A DNA stretch of 37,759 nucleotides from an uncultured bacterium (GTDB lineage Bacteria > Bacillota_I > Bacilli_A > RF39 > UBA660). The translations under genes and the position numbers were made by a program. Below, one piece after another: positions 8,194-15,874 of this stretch (its first letter is position 1; each line of letters starts with the position of its first letter). The stretch lies in contig CASEYV010000006.1 in assembly GCA_949292245.1 (NCBI GenBank), forward strand, positions 1 to 37,759. Direction: 5' to 3'. The notes under the pieces are model-generated. The model was not told the DNA's origin, searched no databases, and saw only the letters and a list, made by a program, of their open reading frames with translations.

Positions 8194-9135
8194 ATGCAAG
8201 AATTTAAAAAACTAGTTAAAACTAAAAAGTTGTTTTTTACTATGTTAATAATTTTAACTTTATTAACATTATTTGTATTTATTTATATAAACATTTATAT
8301 AAATAATCAAAAGGCAGTTTATTTAGACAAAGTAGATGATGAATATACTTTAGCAAATGTTAATGTATATTTACTAACAGATTATTTTGCGACTTTAAAT
8401 GATTCTGGGGATATAGAAAGATTTTATATAGTATTTGATGAAAATGAAAATATATTTGTAGTTAGATTAGATGATGAGACTTTTGATGAACTAAGTAGTA
8501 TTCATGAATATACTTATAATGCTGAAATAGATAAAGCAAATAGTGAATTAATTACAGGAAGAACAAAATTGCTTCCAAGTGAAATAAAGAATTATGCATT
8601 AGATTATTTAATATCAATGAATTTAGAAAATAGTAATATAGATGAAAATATTATATATTATCTAGATGCTACTATTACTAATACTTATATTTTACATAAA
8701 GTGTTATATATATTTATTCCTATATTTTTATTAGAATTAGTTATAATAATATTATGGATAGTTAAATATATAAAAAGAAAGAAAAAAATAAATTTAATTA
8801 CAGAAGAAGAATTAAAAGATTTTAATAATTATGCTAATTGTCATGTTATAGTTACTAATAATTATGTTGTTAATTATAAACCTAGGTTATTAGTAATAAA
8901 AATAGATGATATAAAATGGTTATATCCATATGAAGTAAGGAATAATAAAAAAGTTTGTGAGAGAAATATATTTATTATGACTAATAATAATAAATATAAT
9001 ATAGGTTCTATTTCAAAAATTGATGAAGAAAAAGAATCGGAATATGGAAAGCTTTATCAAGATTTAGTAAATAAAGCAAAAAATGCATTAAAAGGTTATA
9101 CTATGGAAAATAAAAATAAAGTAAAGGATGGATAA
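8194..9135 (+). CDS. Two-TM membrane protein of unknown function
   Basis: The 313-residue product has a TM helix at about residues 14-32, an extracellular domain of about 135 residues, a second TM near 170-190 and a basic-entry cytoplasmic domain of about 110 residues. The cytoplasmic part is beta-rich with a segment IKWLYPYEVRNN. This layout resembles two-TM families of unknown function in Bacillota (for example DUF6709-like proteins), but I cannot confirm membership. GGTGA lies before the ATG and a TATAAT (8172-8177) ends 16 bases upstream, so it probably starts a new transcript. Its stop codon is one base before the DUF362 start, suggesting co-expression. Confidence 0.65.
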   Translation: MQEFKKLVKTKKLFFTMLIILTLLTLFVFIYINIYINNQKAVYLDKVDDEYTLANVNVYLLTDYFATLNDSGDIERFYIVFDENENIFVVRLDDETFDELSSIHEYTYNAEIDKANSELITGRTKLLPSEIKNYALDYLISMNLENSNIDENIIYYLDATITNTYILHKVLYIFIPIFLLELVIIILWIVKYIKRKKKINLITEEELKDFNNYANCHVIVTNNYVVNYKPRLLVIKIDDIKWLYPYEVRNNKKVCERNIFIMTNNNKYNIGSISKIDEEKESEYGKLYQDLVNKAKNALKGYTMENKNKVKDG

Positions 9136-9136
9136 A

Positions 9137-10015
9137 ATGAAAGCAAAAGTATATTTTATAAAAGATATAAGTAGTGAGAATTTAATAAAAATATTTAATA
9201 AATTAGATAAAGAGTTATTAGGTAATGTTGCAGTTAAATTACATTCTGGAGAAAAAGGTAATAAGAATTATTTAAAACCAGAATTTGTGCGAGATTTAGT
9301 AAATTATGTAAATGGAACAGTAGTAGAATGTAATACAGCATATGAAGGCGCTAGGAATAATACAGAAAAACATCTTAATTTAATAAAAGAACATGGATGG
9401 GATAAATATTTTAAATTTGATTTATTGGATAAAGAAGGGCCAGACTTAGAGCTTGATATTCCTGAAGGTAAAATTTTAAAGAAAAATTATGTTGGTAAAA
9501 ATTTAGTTAATTATGATTCTTTATTAGTATTATCACATTTTAAAGGTCATGCGATGGGTGGTTATGGCGGTTCATTGAAACAGCTTTCTATTGGTTGTGC
9601 ATCAAGTGCTGGAAAAACTTTAATTCATACAGCAGGTGTAACAGATAAGCAAGAAATATTATTTGATAATCTACCAGAGCAAGATAAGTTTTTAGAAGCA
9701 ATGGCCGAAGCGGCATCTAGCGTGGTTAAACTTTTTAATGGTAATATCGTTTATATAAATGTATTAAAAAATATATCTATTGATTGTGATTGTGATTTTA
9801 ATGCATCTTTACCATGTATGCAAGATATTGGAATAATGGCAAGTTTAGATCCTGTTGCTATTGATCAAGCATGTTTAGATACCATTTATAATTCTAATGA
9901 TTCTGGTAAAGAAAAATTAATAAAAAGAATTGAATCTTTACATGGAATACATACTGTTGAAAGAGCAGCAGAATTAGGTATTGGTTCTAGAGATTATGAG
10001 ATTATAGAAATATAA
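9137..10015 (+). CDS. DUF362 domain-containing protein
   Basis: The 292-residue protein matches the DUF362 family along its length: VAVKLHSGEKGN near the start, the Gly-rich SHFKGHAMGGYGGSLKQLSIG segment in the middle (a conserved cysteine follows) and DPVAIDQACLD near the end. Many family members carry ferredoxin-type CxxCxxC clusters; none is present here, although a Cys pair (DCDCD) is. The biochemical role of DUF362 is not established, but it often sits near iron-sulfur genes, and here it directly precedes the SufC-SufB pair. ATG 9137 is preferred over ATG 9128 because AAAGGA is at the right distance; the earlier ATG has no spacing from it. Confidence 0.82.
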   Translation: MKAKVYFIKDISSENLIKIFNKLDKELLGNVAVKLHSGEKGNKNYLKPEFVRDLVNYVNGTVVECNTAYEGARNNTEKHLNLIKEHGWDKYFKFDLLDKEGPDLELDIPEGKILKKNYVGKNLVNYDSLLVLSHFKGHAMGGYGGSLKQLSIGCASSAGKTLIHTAGVTDKQEILFDNLPEQDKFLEAMAEAASSVVKLFNGNIVYINVLKNISIDCDCDFNASLPCMQDIGIMASLDPVAIDQACLDTIYNSNDSGKEKLIKRIESLHGIHTVERAAELGIGSRDYEIIEI

Positions 10016-10032
10016 TCTTTTTTAATTAATTG

Positions 10033-10061
10033 TTGATTAAAAATATAAGAATGGATATAAT
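10033..10061 (+). promoter_or_regulatory. Promoter of the minimal SUF operon
   Basis: TTGATT (10033-10038) and TATAAT (10056-10061) are separated by exactly 17 bases and end 29 bases before the sufC-like ATG. Confidence 0.6.
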
Positions 10062-10090
10062 AGTTATAGTCATTTAAAGAAAGGAAAATT

Positions 10091-10798
10091 ATGTTAGAAT
10101 TACAAAATGTTTCAGTTATTATAGATAATAAAAAAATTATAGATAATATTAATTTAAAGTTTGATGAAACAAAGTTTTATTGTATCACGGGGCCTAATGG
10201 TAGTGGAAAGTCAACTTTAGCAAAAGTAATTATGGGAATTATTAAACCAACCAAGGGGAAAATAATTTATAATGGAATAGATATTACTAAAAAAGATATT
10301 AATAAAAGAGCCCAAATGGGAATATCTTTTGCTTTTCAACAACCTATTACTTTTAAAGGAATTACTGTTTTTGATTTATTAAATTTTGCTAGTGAGAAAA
10401 TCTTATCAAAAAAAGAAGCATGTTTAATTTTATCAAAAGTTGGTTTATGTGCTTTAGAATATATAGATAGAGTTGTAGATAATTCATTATCGGGGGGAGA
10501 ATTAAAAAGAATAGAAATTGCTAGTATTATAGCCAGGAATCCTAAAGTTGCTATATTTGATGAACCCGAAGCGGGGATTGATTTATGGAGCTTTCAAAAT
10601 TTAAATAATATATTTAAAGATTTAGAAAAAAATAATCAAGGTATTACAATAGTTATTTCTCATCAAGAAAGAATTTTACAAATAGCGGATGAAATTATTT
10701 TATTAAATGATGGAATAGTTGTTAAAAAAGGAAATATTAATGATGTTGTTGATTTAATAGATAATAAAAAATGTTGTAAGCAGGTGAATTATGAATAA
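10091..10798 (+). CDS. sufC: SufC-like Fe-S cluster assembly ATPase
   Basis: This 235-residue soluble ABC ATPase has Walker A GPNGSGKS at residues 34-41, a signature LSGGELKR and Walker B AIFDEPEAGID. The combination of LSGGELKR with DEPxxGID is characteristic of SufC rather than membrane transporters. SufC hydrolyses ATP to drive conformational change in the SufB/D scaffold. It overlaps the following scaffold gene by 8 bases. No sufS, sufU or separate sufD is present, so this is the two-gene minimal form (described as SMS/SmsCB in anaerobes). The C-terminal tail holds a CC pair (KKCCKQ). Confidence 0.9.
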   Translation: MLELQNVSVIIDNKKIIDNINLKFDETKFYCITGPNGSGKSTLAKVIMGIIKPTKGKIIYNGIDITKKDINKRAQMGISFAFQQPITFKGITVFDLLNFASEKILSKKEACLILSKVGLCALEYIDRVVDNSLSGGELKRIEIASIIARNPKVAIFDEPEAGIDLWSFQNLNNIFKDLEKNNQGITIVISHQERILQIADEIILLNDGIVVKKGNINDVVDLIDNKKCCKQVNYE

Positions 10799-11705
10799 AA
10801 CAGAAGAAATGTTAAAATTTATTGATGCTAGTGATTATCAAAAAAGTGATGCTTATAATATAAGAAGTAATGGGAAATTAGTTGATAGAAAAGTATCTCC
10901 ATATATAAATATAGAAACAAAAAATGATAAAAATGGAATAAATGTTTATATAAAGGATGATACTAAATTTGGTATAGTGCATATTCCAGTAATAATTACT
11001 AAAAGTGGTTTAAAAGATGTTGTTTATAATGATTTTTATATTGGAAAAAATGCTAATGTAATAATACTTGCTGGTTGTGGAATTCATAATGATTTGCATA
11101 AAGATAGTGAACATGATGGAATTCATCGTTTTTTCTTAAGTGAAAATGCCAAAGTCAAATATGTTGAAAAGCATTACGGAGAAGGTAAAGGTAGTGGTAA
11201 AAAGACTTTAAATCCTGTTACAGAGATATATATGAAACCTAATTCAAGTATGACTATTGATTCTTCACAATTTAAAGGAGTAGATGATACACTAAGAGTT
11301 ACAAAGGCTTATTTAGATAATAATACTACTTTAACTATTAATGAAAAAATATTTACTAATAATTCTCAAAATGCGAAAAGTGAATTTTTAGTTGAATTAA
11401 ATGGTGAAAATGCAAGTACTAAAATAACTTCGAGATCTATAGCTACCGAAGATTCATATCAAGAATTTAAATCTAATATTATTGGTAATAATAAGTGTTA
11501 TGCTCATGTATCTTGTGATGCTATGATTAAAGATAATGGAAAAGTTTTAGCTATTCCAGAAATTTTTGCTAAAAATGTAGATGCTAATTTAATTCATGAA
11601 GCAAGTATCGGTAAAATTGCTGGAGACCAATTAATCAAATTAATGACTTTGGGATTAAGTAAAAAAGAGGCTGAAGAAGCAATTATTAAAGGATTTTTGA
11701 AATAA
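10791..11705 (+). CDS. SufB/SufD-like Fe-S cluster scaffold protein (minimal type)
   Basis: The 304-residue protein is about two thirds the length of E. coli SufB and corresponds to its right-handed beta-helix core plus C-terminal helices. Recognisable family signatures are VSCDAMIKDNG, the C-terminal HEASIGKIAGDQL, and GLSKKEAEEAIIKGF. A His-rich segment (about residues 101-112, GCGIHNDLHKDS) and the Cys in SCDAM are candidate ligands for a nascent cluster. A single SufB/D protein with SufC implies a homodimeric scaffold. A GCAGGTGA-like ribosome-binding site lies within sufC, consistent with coupled translation. A bidirectional terminator closes the operon. Confidence 0.88.
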   Translation: MNKTEEMLKFIDASDYQKSDAYNIRSNGKLVDRKVSPYINIETKNDKNGINVYIKDDTKFGIVHIPVIITKSGLKDVVYNDFYIGKNANVIILAGCGIHNDLHKDSEHDGIHRFFLSENAKVKYVEKHYGEGKGSGKKTLNPVTEIYMKPNSSMTIDSSQFKGVDDTLRVTKAYLDNNTTLTINEKIFTNNSQNAKSEFLVELNGENASTKITSRSIATEDSYQEFKSNIIGNNKCYAHVSCDAMIKDNGKVLAIPEIFAKNVDANLIHEASIGKIAGDQLIKLMTLGLSKKEAEEAIIKGFLK

Positions 11706-11734
11706 AAAAAAATAGTGTACCTCACTATTTTTTT
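11706..11734. terminator. Bidirectional terminator between convergent genes
   Basis: AAAAAAATAGTG (11706-11717) and CACTATTTTTTT (11723-11734) pair perfectly around the loop TACCT. The A and T tracts serve the plus-strand SUF operon and the minus-strand lipoprotein gene respectively. The stem contains the lipoprotein stop codon. Confidence 0.85.
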
Positions 11735-12204
11735 AATTTAATTGAATCTGCCCATTTGATAAATTCAGATTCATATTTCTCAGTATCTTCTTTAAAACAA
11801 AAGAAAGTTATTAAATAAAATTCATCATCACTTTTAAATACATTACTCATATAATGATAAGTAGTTTCATCAACTGTATTATCATAAATAAAATATAAAT
11901 AATTATTTCCTTCTTTTATTTCGTAGTTAGCATTGTTACTTTCCTTTACGGCATTAGCATAATCTTCTAAAGTTGAATCTTTATTTAAACCAATTGTTTC
12001 TAAATCAGTAAAAGTTTCTTCTAGAAAAGTTATACCAACTTCTTTACTTTCTAAATAAGCAAGATAGCCATCCATTTCTTTTTGTTCAAATTCTTTAGGT
12101 AAAGTAATTGTTAAATCATCAATGGTAAATTCTTTTTGAGATTCACAGCCACTTAATAAAAAAGCTCCTAGTAAAATGATAATGATATAAAGTATTTTTT
12201 TCAT
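11725..12204 (-). CDS. Lipoprotein of unknown function
   Basis: The 159-residue product has a lipoprotein signal peptide: MKK, a hydrophobic stretch and a lipobox LLSG|C at about residues 16-20, so the mature protein is predicted to be lipid-anchored outside the membrane. The mature part of about 140 residues begins with SQKEFTIDDLTITLPKEF and resembles small secreted alpha/beta domains seen in many Bacillota lipoproteins, in which a segment starting 'LTITLP.EF' is common. Function is unknown. AAAGGAG (12210-12216) precedes the start. It is the only intact protein gene on the minus strand and is transcribed divergently from the flavodoxin gene. Confidence 0.75.
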   Translation of the reverse strand: MKKILYIIIILLGAFLLSGCESQKEFTIDDLTITLPKEFEQKEMDGYLAYLESKEVGITFLEETFTDLETIGLNKDSTLEDYANAVKESNNANYEIKEGNNYLYFIYDNTVDETTYHYMSNVFKSDDEFYLITFFCFKEDTEKYESEFIKWADSIKLKK

Positions 12205-12223
12205 TTAGTCTCCTTTCATATTA

Positions 12224-12252
12224 ATTATATAAAATTATATATATTTTGTCTA
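12224..12252 (-). promoter_or_regulatory. Promoter of the minus-strand lipoprotein gene
   Basis: On the minus strand, TAGACA (12252-12247) and TATAAT (12229-12224) are 17 bases apart, and the -10 ends 19 bases before the start codon. Confidence 0.5.
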
Positions 12253-12298
12253 TTAAATAGAAGAATTATTATTAATAATAGTATATATTTTTTTATTG

Positions 12299-12307
12299 TG
12301 TTAAAAT
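12299..12307 (+). promoter_or_regulatory. Extended -10 promoter of the flavodoxin operon
   Basis: TGTTAAAAT fits the extended -10 form TGnTAnnnT and lies 25 bases before the flavodoxin ATG, which has AAGGAGG between. Confidence 0.4.
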
Positions 12308-12332
12308 AATATTGTAAACATAAGGAGGCATT

Positions 12333-12854
12333 ATGCAAAGTTTAGTTATATATTTTTCAAAAGCTGGACAAAATTATGTAAATGGAGAAATAAAAAGTTT
12401 AGAAGTTGGTAATACCGAAGTTGTTGCTTTAAAAATTGCACAGTTAACTAATGCTCAAGTTTTTAAAGTAGAAACAATAAAAGATTATCCTGATGATTAT
12501 AGAGAATGTTGTAAGGTTGCTCAAATAGAAAAAAGTAATGATATTCATCCTGATTTAAAAAATTATTTAAGTGATATATCTAATTATGGTATTATTTATA
12601 TTGGATATCCTATTTGGTATGGTTCTTTTCCTATGCCTTTGGTATCATTATTAGAAAGACTTGATTTTAATGATAAAATTATAAAACCTTTTGTTACTCA
12701 TGAAGGAAGTAAACAAGCTAATTCTATTAATGACTTAAACGAACTATGTAAAGGTGCAACTATAATGGATGCTTTAGTTATTAAGGGAAGCGATGTTTTA
12801 AATACTGATGATATTATAAGTAATTGGATAAATGTAAGTGGTGAAAATGAATAA
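12333..12854 (+). CDS. Flavodoxin-family protein
   Basis: The 173-residue protein has a flavodoxin fold: the first strand and FMN loop SLVIYFSKAGQN, GNTEVVALKIAQ after an insertion, then IIYIGYPIWYGSFPMPLVSLLE, the segment around the FMN isoalloxazine. This matches the NAD(P)H-quinone/flavodoxin-like group (Flavodoxin_4) more than short classical flavodoxins. It probably carries electrons or reduces quinones in the cytoplasm. AAGGAGG gives a strong ribosome-binding site. It overlaps the next gene, a GltD-like flavoprotein, by 8 bases, so the two may form an electron-transfer pair. Confidence 0.85.
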   Translation: MQSLVIYFSKAGQNYVNGEIKSLEVGNTEVVALKIAQLTNAQVFKVETIKDYPDDYRECCKVAQIEKSNDIHPDLKNYLSDISNYGIIYIGYPIWYGSFPMPLVSLLERLDFNDKIIKPFVTHEGSKQANSINDLNELCKGATIMDALVIKGSDVLNTDDIISNWINVSGENE

Positions 12855-14100
12855 AGAAATAGAAATTTTAAATGAAGCAAACTTTTGCATCCATTGTTTA
12901 GCTAAGCCCTGTCAAGAAGGGTGTCCATTAAATAATGACACTGAAGGATTTATAGATTTAATAAGAGAAAAGAAATATAAAGATGCTTATGATTTATTGT
13001 TAGAAACAACAGTATTACCTTCGGTTTGTGGACGAATTTGTCCTCATGAAAATCAATGTGAAGGAAAATGTGTTAAGAAAATTGCTTCAAGATCGGTGAA
13101 AATTGGTATGTTAGAAGCTTTTATAGGTGATCAAGCAATTAAAAATAATTGGTCAATAAAAAGTAATATTGTTGATAAAGATAAAAAGGTTGCTGTAGTT
13201 GGAGGTGGACCATCAGGACTTTCCTGTGCGGCTTTTTTAAGAAAAAAAGGTTATAAAGTTACTATTTTTGAAAAATATAACTCTTTAGGTGGATTACTTT
13301 CATATGGTATACCTGATTTTAGATTAGATAAAAATATTTTGAAACAAACAATAAATAATATTTTAAATATGGGTATAGAAGTAAAATATAATAAATGTTT
13401 AGGTATAGATTTTACTTTAGATGATTTAAAAAATAATTATGATGCTATATTCTTAGGAATAGGTACTAATATTTCTAAAAAATTAAATATTTCAGGAGAA
13501 AATTTAAATGGTGTATATGGGGGAAATGAATTATTAGAGCATAAGAACTATCCAGATTTTAATAATAAAAAAGTTGTAATATATGGTTGTGGAAATGTTG
13601 CAATGGATTTATCAAGAACAATTATAAGAATGAATGCGAGCGAAGTATATGTAATATATCGTAGAGATGAAAATAATGCTCCAGCTTTAAAAAGTGAAAT
13701 CGAAAATGCCAAAAGTGAAGGAGTTAAATTCATTTTTTTAAGTAGTATTGTTGCAATAAAAGGTACTGATAAAGTAGAAAGCATCGAATTAATTAAAAAT
13801 GAATTAGTTAATGATGATGATAATGTAGGTATTAAAAGTATTATAAATAGTAATTATGAAATAAATTGTGATTATGTTATTAAAGCAATAGGTTCTATGC
13901 CTAATTTAAATTTAGTTAATTCTTTAAATTTAGATTTACTAGATAATGGTAAAATTAAAATTAATAATTTTCAAACCAGTGATGAAAAAGTATTTGCAGG
14001 TGGAGATGTTGCAGGTATTAAAAGTACTGTTGCATTTGCTGCTAGATCAGGGATAGATGCAGCAGAAAGTATCAATAAATATTTAGAAGGGAAGAATTAA
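12847..14100 (+). CDS. GltD-like NAD(P)-dependent FAD oxidoreductase
   Basis: This 417-residue enzyme resembles the small subunit of glutamate synthase and its relatives (NfnB, PreT, SudA). The N-terminal Fer4_20 domain has two Cys groups (C14, C17, C22, C26 in NFCIHCLAKPCQEGC, and SVCGRICP/NQCEGKC), which bind two [4Fe-4S] clusters. The FAD Rossmann motif VVGGGPSGLSCAAF is at about 114-127, the NAD(P) site GCGNVAMD is near 245, and a C-terminal AGGDVAG contacts FAD. No glutamate synthase large subunit is nearby, so a diaphorase-like role with the adjacent flavodoxin is plausible. ATG 12847 is chosen because the in-frame GTG codons upstream overlap the GGTGA site. Confidence 0.88.
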   Translation: MNKEIEILNEANFCIHCLAKPCQEGCPLNNDTEGFIDLIREKKYKDAYDLLLETTVLPSVCGRICPHENQCEGKCVKKIASRSVKIGMLEAFIGDQAIKNNWSIKSNIVDKDKKVAVVGGGPSGLSCAAFLRKKGYKVTIFEKYNSLGGLLSYGIPDFRLDKNILKQTINNILNMGIEVKYNKCLGIDFTLDDLKNNYDAIFLGIGTNISKKLNISGENLNGVYGGNELLEHKNYPDFNNKKVVIYGCGNVAMDLSRTIIRMNASEVYVIYRRDENNAPALKSEIENAKSEGVKFIFLSSIVAIKGTDKVESIELIKNELVNDDDNVGIKSIINSNYEINCDYVIKAIGSMPNLNLVNSLNLDLLDNGKIKINNFQTSDEKVFAGGDVAGIKSTVAFAARSGIDAAESINKYLEGKN

Positions 14101-14102
14101 TA

Positions 14103-14735
14103 ATGTTAGATAATGTAAAATTTGTAAAACATAGTTCTATTAAAATTTGTGATAATTTAGTTATTTATTTTGATCCATTTAAAATAGATAAAGTTTATAA
14201 TGATGCTGATATAATCTTTATTACCCATAATCATTATGATCATTATTCGGAAGAAGATATTAAAAAAGTAATGAAAGATGATAGTTTTATCGTAATGCCT
14301 TATGATTTAGAAGAAAGTGTTTTAAATTTAGGTTTTAAGCTGGATAGAATTATCAAAGTAAAACCTAATCAACAATATGAAGTATTAAATATAACTTTTA
14401 ATACTATTCCTGCATATAACATAGATAAAAATTTCCATTTAAGAAGTTATGATTGGGTAGGTTATATTATTAATTTAAATAATTTTACTTATTATATTGC
14501 TGGTGATACTGATAAAACACCTGAAAATAGTAGTGTTTTATGTGATGTTGCATTTGTTCCTATCGGAGGAACTTATACAATGAATTATTTAGAAGCTGCA
14601 GAGTTAATAAATGAAATTAAACCAAAAATGGTTGTGCCAATTCATTATGGAGTAATTGTTGGTTCAAGAGAAGATGCTATTAAATTTAAAAATTTAATTA
14701 ATAAAGATATAATATGTAAGATATATGATAATTAA
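14103..14735 (+). CDS. Metallo-beta-lactamase-fold hydrolase (UlaG-like group)
   Basis: The 210-residue protein has the metallo-beta-lactamase metal motif THNHYDH (H42, H44, D46, H47), then YYIAGDTDKTPE with a metal-bridging Asp, and a late metal His in VPIHYG. Its short length and the initial VKFVKHSSIKI strand match the compact lactamase_B_3 group (UlaG/YtkL-like), whose characterised members are lactonases or nucleases. The substrate cannot be read from sequence. It starts two bases after the GltD-like gene, in the same operon, and an HD-domain gene follows. Confidence 0.85.
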   Translation: MLDNVKFVKHSSIKICDNLVIYFDPFKIDKVYNDADIIFITHNHYDHYSEEDIKKVMKDDSFIVMPYDLEESVLNLGFKLDRIIKVKPNQQYEVLNITFNTIPAYNIDKNFHLRSYDWVGYIINLNNFTYYIAGDTDKTPENSSVLCDVAFVPIGGTYTMNYLEAAELINEIKPKMVVPIHYGVIVGSREDAIKFKNLINKDIICKIYDN

Positions 14736-14750
14736 AAAGGTGGAATTAAT

Positions 14751-15308
14751 TTGAATAACATTGATTTAGAAATGGTAAAAAATGAAGTATTTAAAATCTT
14801 AAAAAATGATGATACTGGTCATGATATTAATCATATAAATAGAGTACTTAATTTAGCAATGAAATTTCAAAAAAATACTGATGCTAATAGTGATATAGTT
14901 GCTTTAATTGCTTTATTACACGATGTTGATGATTATAAACTTTTTGGAGAATCTAATGCAAATAATTTAACTAATGCTAAAAAAATATTGCATAAATATA
15001 AAATAAGTAAGAATTATGAAAAACAAGTTTTAAAAGGTCTATCGGAGATAGGTTTTAGTAAAAGAATGCAAGGTATAGTTCCTTGCACTATAGAAAGTAA
15101 AATTGTATCTGATGCTGATATGTGTGATCTTTTGGGAGTTAATGGTATATTAAGAACTTATAATTATAGTAAAAAATATAATCAACCTTTTTTTGATAAA
15201 AATGTATTTCCTAATATAAATATTACTAGTGAAGAATATAAGCATAATTGTTCTAATAGTGTTTGTCATATATTTGAAAAAGTTTTGAAATTAAAGTATT
15301 TATGTTGA
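14751..15308 (+). CDS. HD-domain phosphohydrolase, frameshifted near its C-terminus
   Basis: The 185-residue product has an HD metal-dependent phosphohydrolase fold: H24 in TGHDINHI, H57-D58 in LLHDVDDYKLFG, and a late Asp in VSDADMCDLLG, all expected metal ligands. Typical members of this YpgQ-like group extend about 40 residues further with a pattern LKLKxLM-T..G...A..R..F...FL. Exactly that continuation lies in the next frame at 15302-15436, so this gene appears truncated by a one-base deletion after KYL. TTG 14751 is the start, supported by a strong AAAAAGGTGG. The core catalytic residues are intact and the shortened protein could still work. Confidence 0.8.
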   Translation: MNNIDLEMVKNEVFKILKNDDTGHDINHINRVLNLAMKFQKNTDANSDIVALIALLHDVDDYKLFGESNANNLTNAKKILHKYKISKNYEKQVLKGLSEIGFSKRMQGIVPCTIESKIVSDADMCDLLGVNGILRTYNYSKKYNQPFFDKNVFPNINITSEEYKHNCSNSVCHIFEKVLKLKYLC

Positions 15309-15436
15309 CTCCTGAAGGAAAAAAAGAAGCTAATAAAAGATATCAATTTATTGTTAATTTTTTATATACCTTATTTGAAGAAGAAGGGGCAATAGATTGG
15401 ATAAATTATTTAAATGAATATTTAGAAAAAAAATAA
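15302..15436 (+). pseudogene. Out-of-frame C-terminal tail of the HD-domain hydrolase
   Basis: Read from ATG 15302 this encodes 44 residues (MLTPEGKKEANKRY at the start, then FIVNFLYTLFEEE) that match the C-terminal helix of HD hydrolases of the preceding gene's family. The ATG overlaps the TGA of that gene. Adding one A after TTA at 15302 would rejoin the frames. It is either a recent frameshift, an assembly error, or a separately translated tail through the ATG-TGA overlap. Confidence 0.6.
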
Positions 15437-15457
15437 TTTAAATTAGTGTAAAAAACT

Positions 15458-15505
15458 TAAGTAAAGTAATTTAAATTTAAGAACAAAATTTTACTTATTT
15501 TTTTT
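15458..15505 (+). terminator. Likely terminator behind the flavodoxin-HD operon
   Basis: TAAGTAAA (15458-15465) and TTTACTTA (15490-15497) are perfect 8-bp arms with a 24-base A/T loop, followed by eight T residues. The long loop weakens the call. Confidence 0.5.
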
Positions 15506-15509
15506 GCCA

Positions 15510-15526
15510 TGGTATAATTAAGGTGG
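15510..15526 (+). promoter_or_regulatory. Orphaned promoter and ribosome-binding site
   Basis: The extended -10 TGGTATAAT (15510-15518) is followed directly by AAGGTGG (15520-15526). No ATG follows at a usable distance. Instead the sequence runs into the truncated permease 3' end, so the promoter and ribosome-binding site remain while most of the gene is gone. Confidence 0.5.
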
Positions 15527-15533
15527 ATAAAAA

Positions 15534-15776
15534 ATAGAAAGTTTATTTTATGGAACTAAATCATTAGTTATTGGTATACCTTTAGGTATAATTGGTTCAA
15601 TTCTAATTTATAAAGCTTTTGAAGTCGGCAATGATTTAGGTTACATTATACCTTGGGAGTCTATTATTATAGCTAGTATTGTAGTGTTCTTACTAATAAG
15701 TATAATAATGCATTTCTCTGTTAAGAAAATAAATAAACAAAATATCATTGAAACTATTAGAAATGATAATATCTAA
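15534..15776 (+). pseudogene. Truncated FtsX-type permease, last 80 codons only
   Basis: From about 15534 to TAA at 15774-15776, frame 3 encodes an almost collinear copy of the end of the permease at 3718-6276. It has ESLFYGTKSLVIG near its start, an LGYIIPWESI segment and a final KINKQNIIETIRNDNI, identical to the intact permease over its last 16 residues. No start codon exists and the region immediately upstream holds an in-frame TAA. The divergence in the middle shows it is a paralogue, not a recent duplicate; its 5' part was deleted, bringing a promoter and ribosome-binding site up to the junction. Confidence 0.85.
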
Positions 15777-15826
15777 TTTAAAGTGCAATTATTTAAATTT
15801 AAAGTGCAAATTTTGCACTTTAAATT
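15775..15826 (+). repeat. Operator-like triple repeat (two direct, one inverted copy)
   Basis: The 14-mer AATTTAAAGTGCAA occurs at 15775-15788 and 15796-15809, a 21-bp (two helical turns) spacing. The second copy extends into a perfect 15-bp inverted repeat (15796-15810 and 15812-15826, one-base spacer). It ends 19 bases before the extended -10 of the Fic gene. The position suggests an operator, perhaps for the wHTH of that Fic protein; the palindrome could also form an RNA hairpin. Confidence 0.6.
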
Positions 15827-15844
15827 GTTTTATAATAAAATTAA

Positions 15845-15853
15845 TGATATAAT
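15845..15853 (+). promoter_or_regulatory. Extended -10 promoter of the Fic gene
   Basis: TGATATAAT is a perfect TGnTATAAT element 21 bases before the ATG at 15875. The expected -35 region falls within or beside the 15-bp inverted repeat, so a bound protein would be well placed to block polymerase. Confidence 0.55.
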
Positions 15854-15874
15854 ATAGTAGTAAGAGGTATTGAA

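Noticed and set aside
14735-15320. Programmed frameshift in the HD gene
   Set aside because: No slippery heptamer or downstream stem is visible near 15300; a plain one-base deletion is simpler.
15775-15826. CRISPR array
   Set aside because: Only three copies of a 14-mer, one inverted, with no regular spacers; it is an operator-like repeat.
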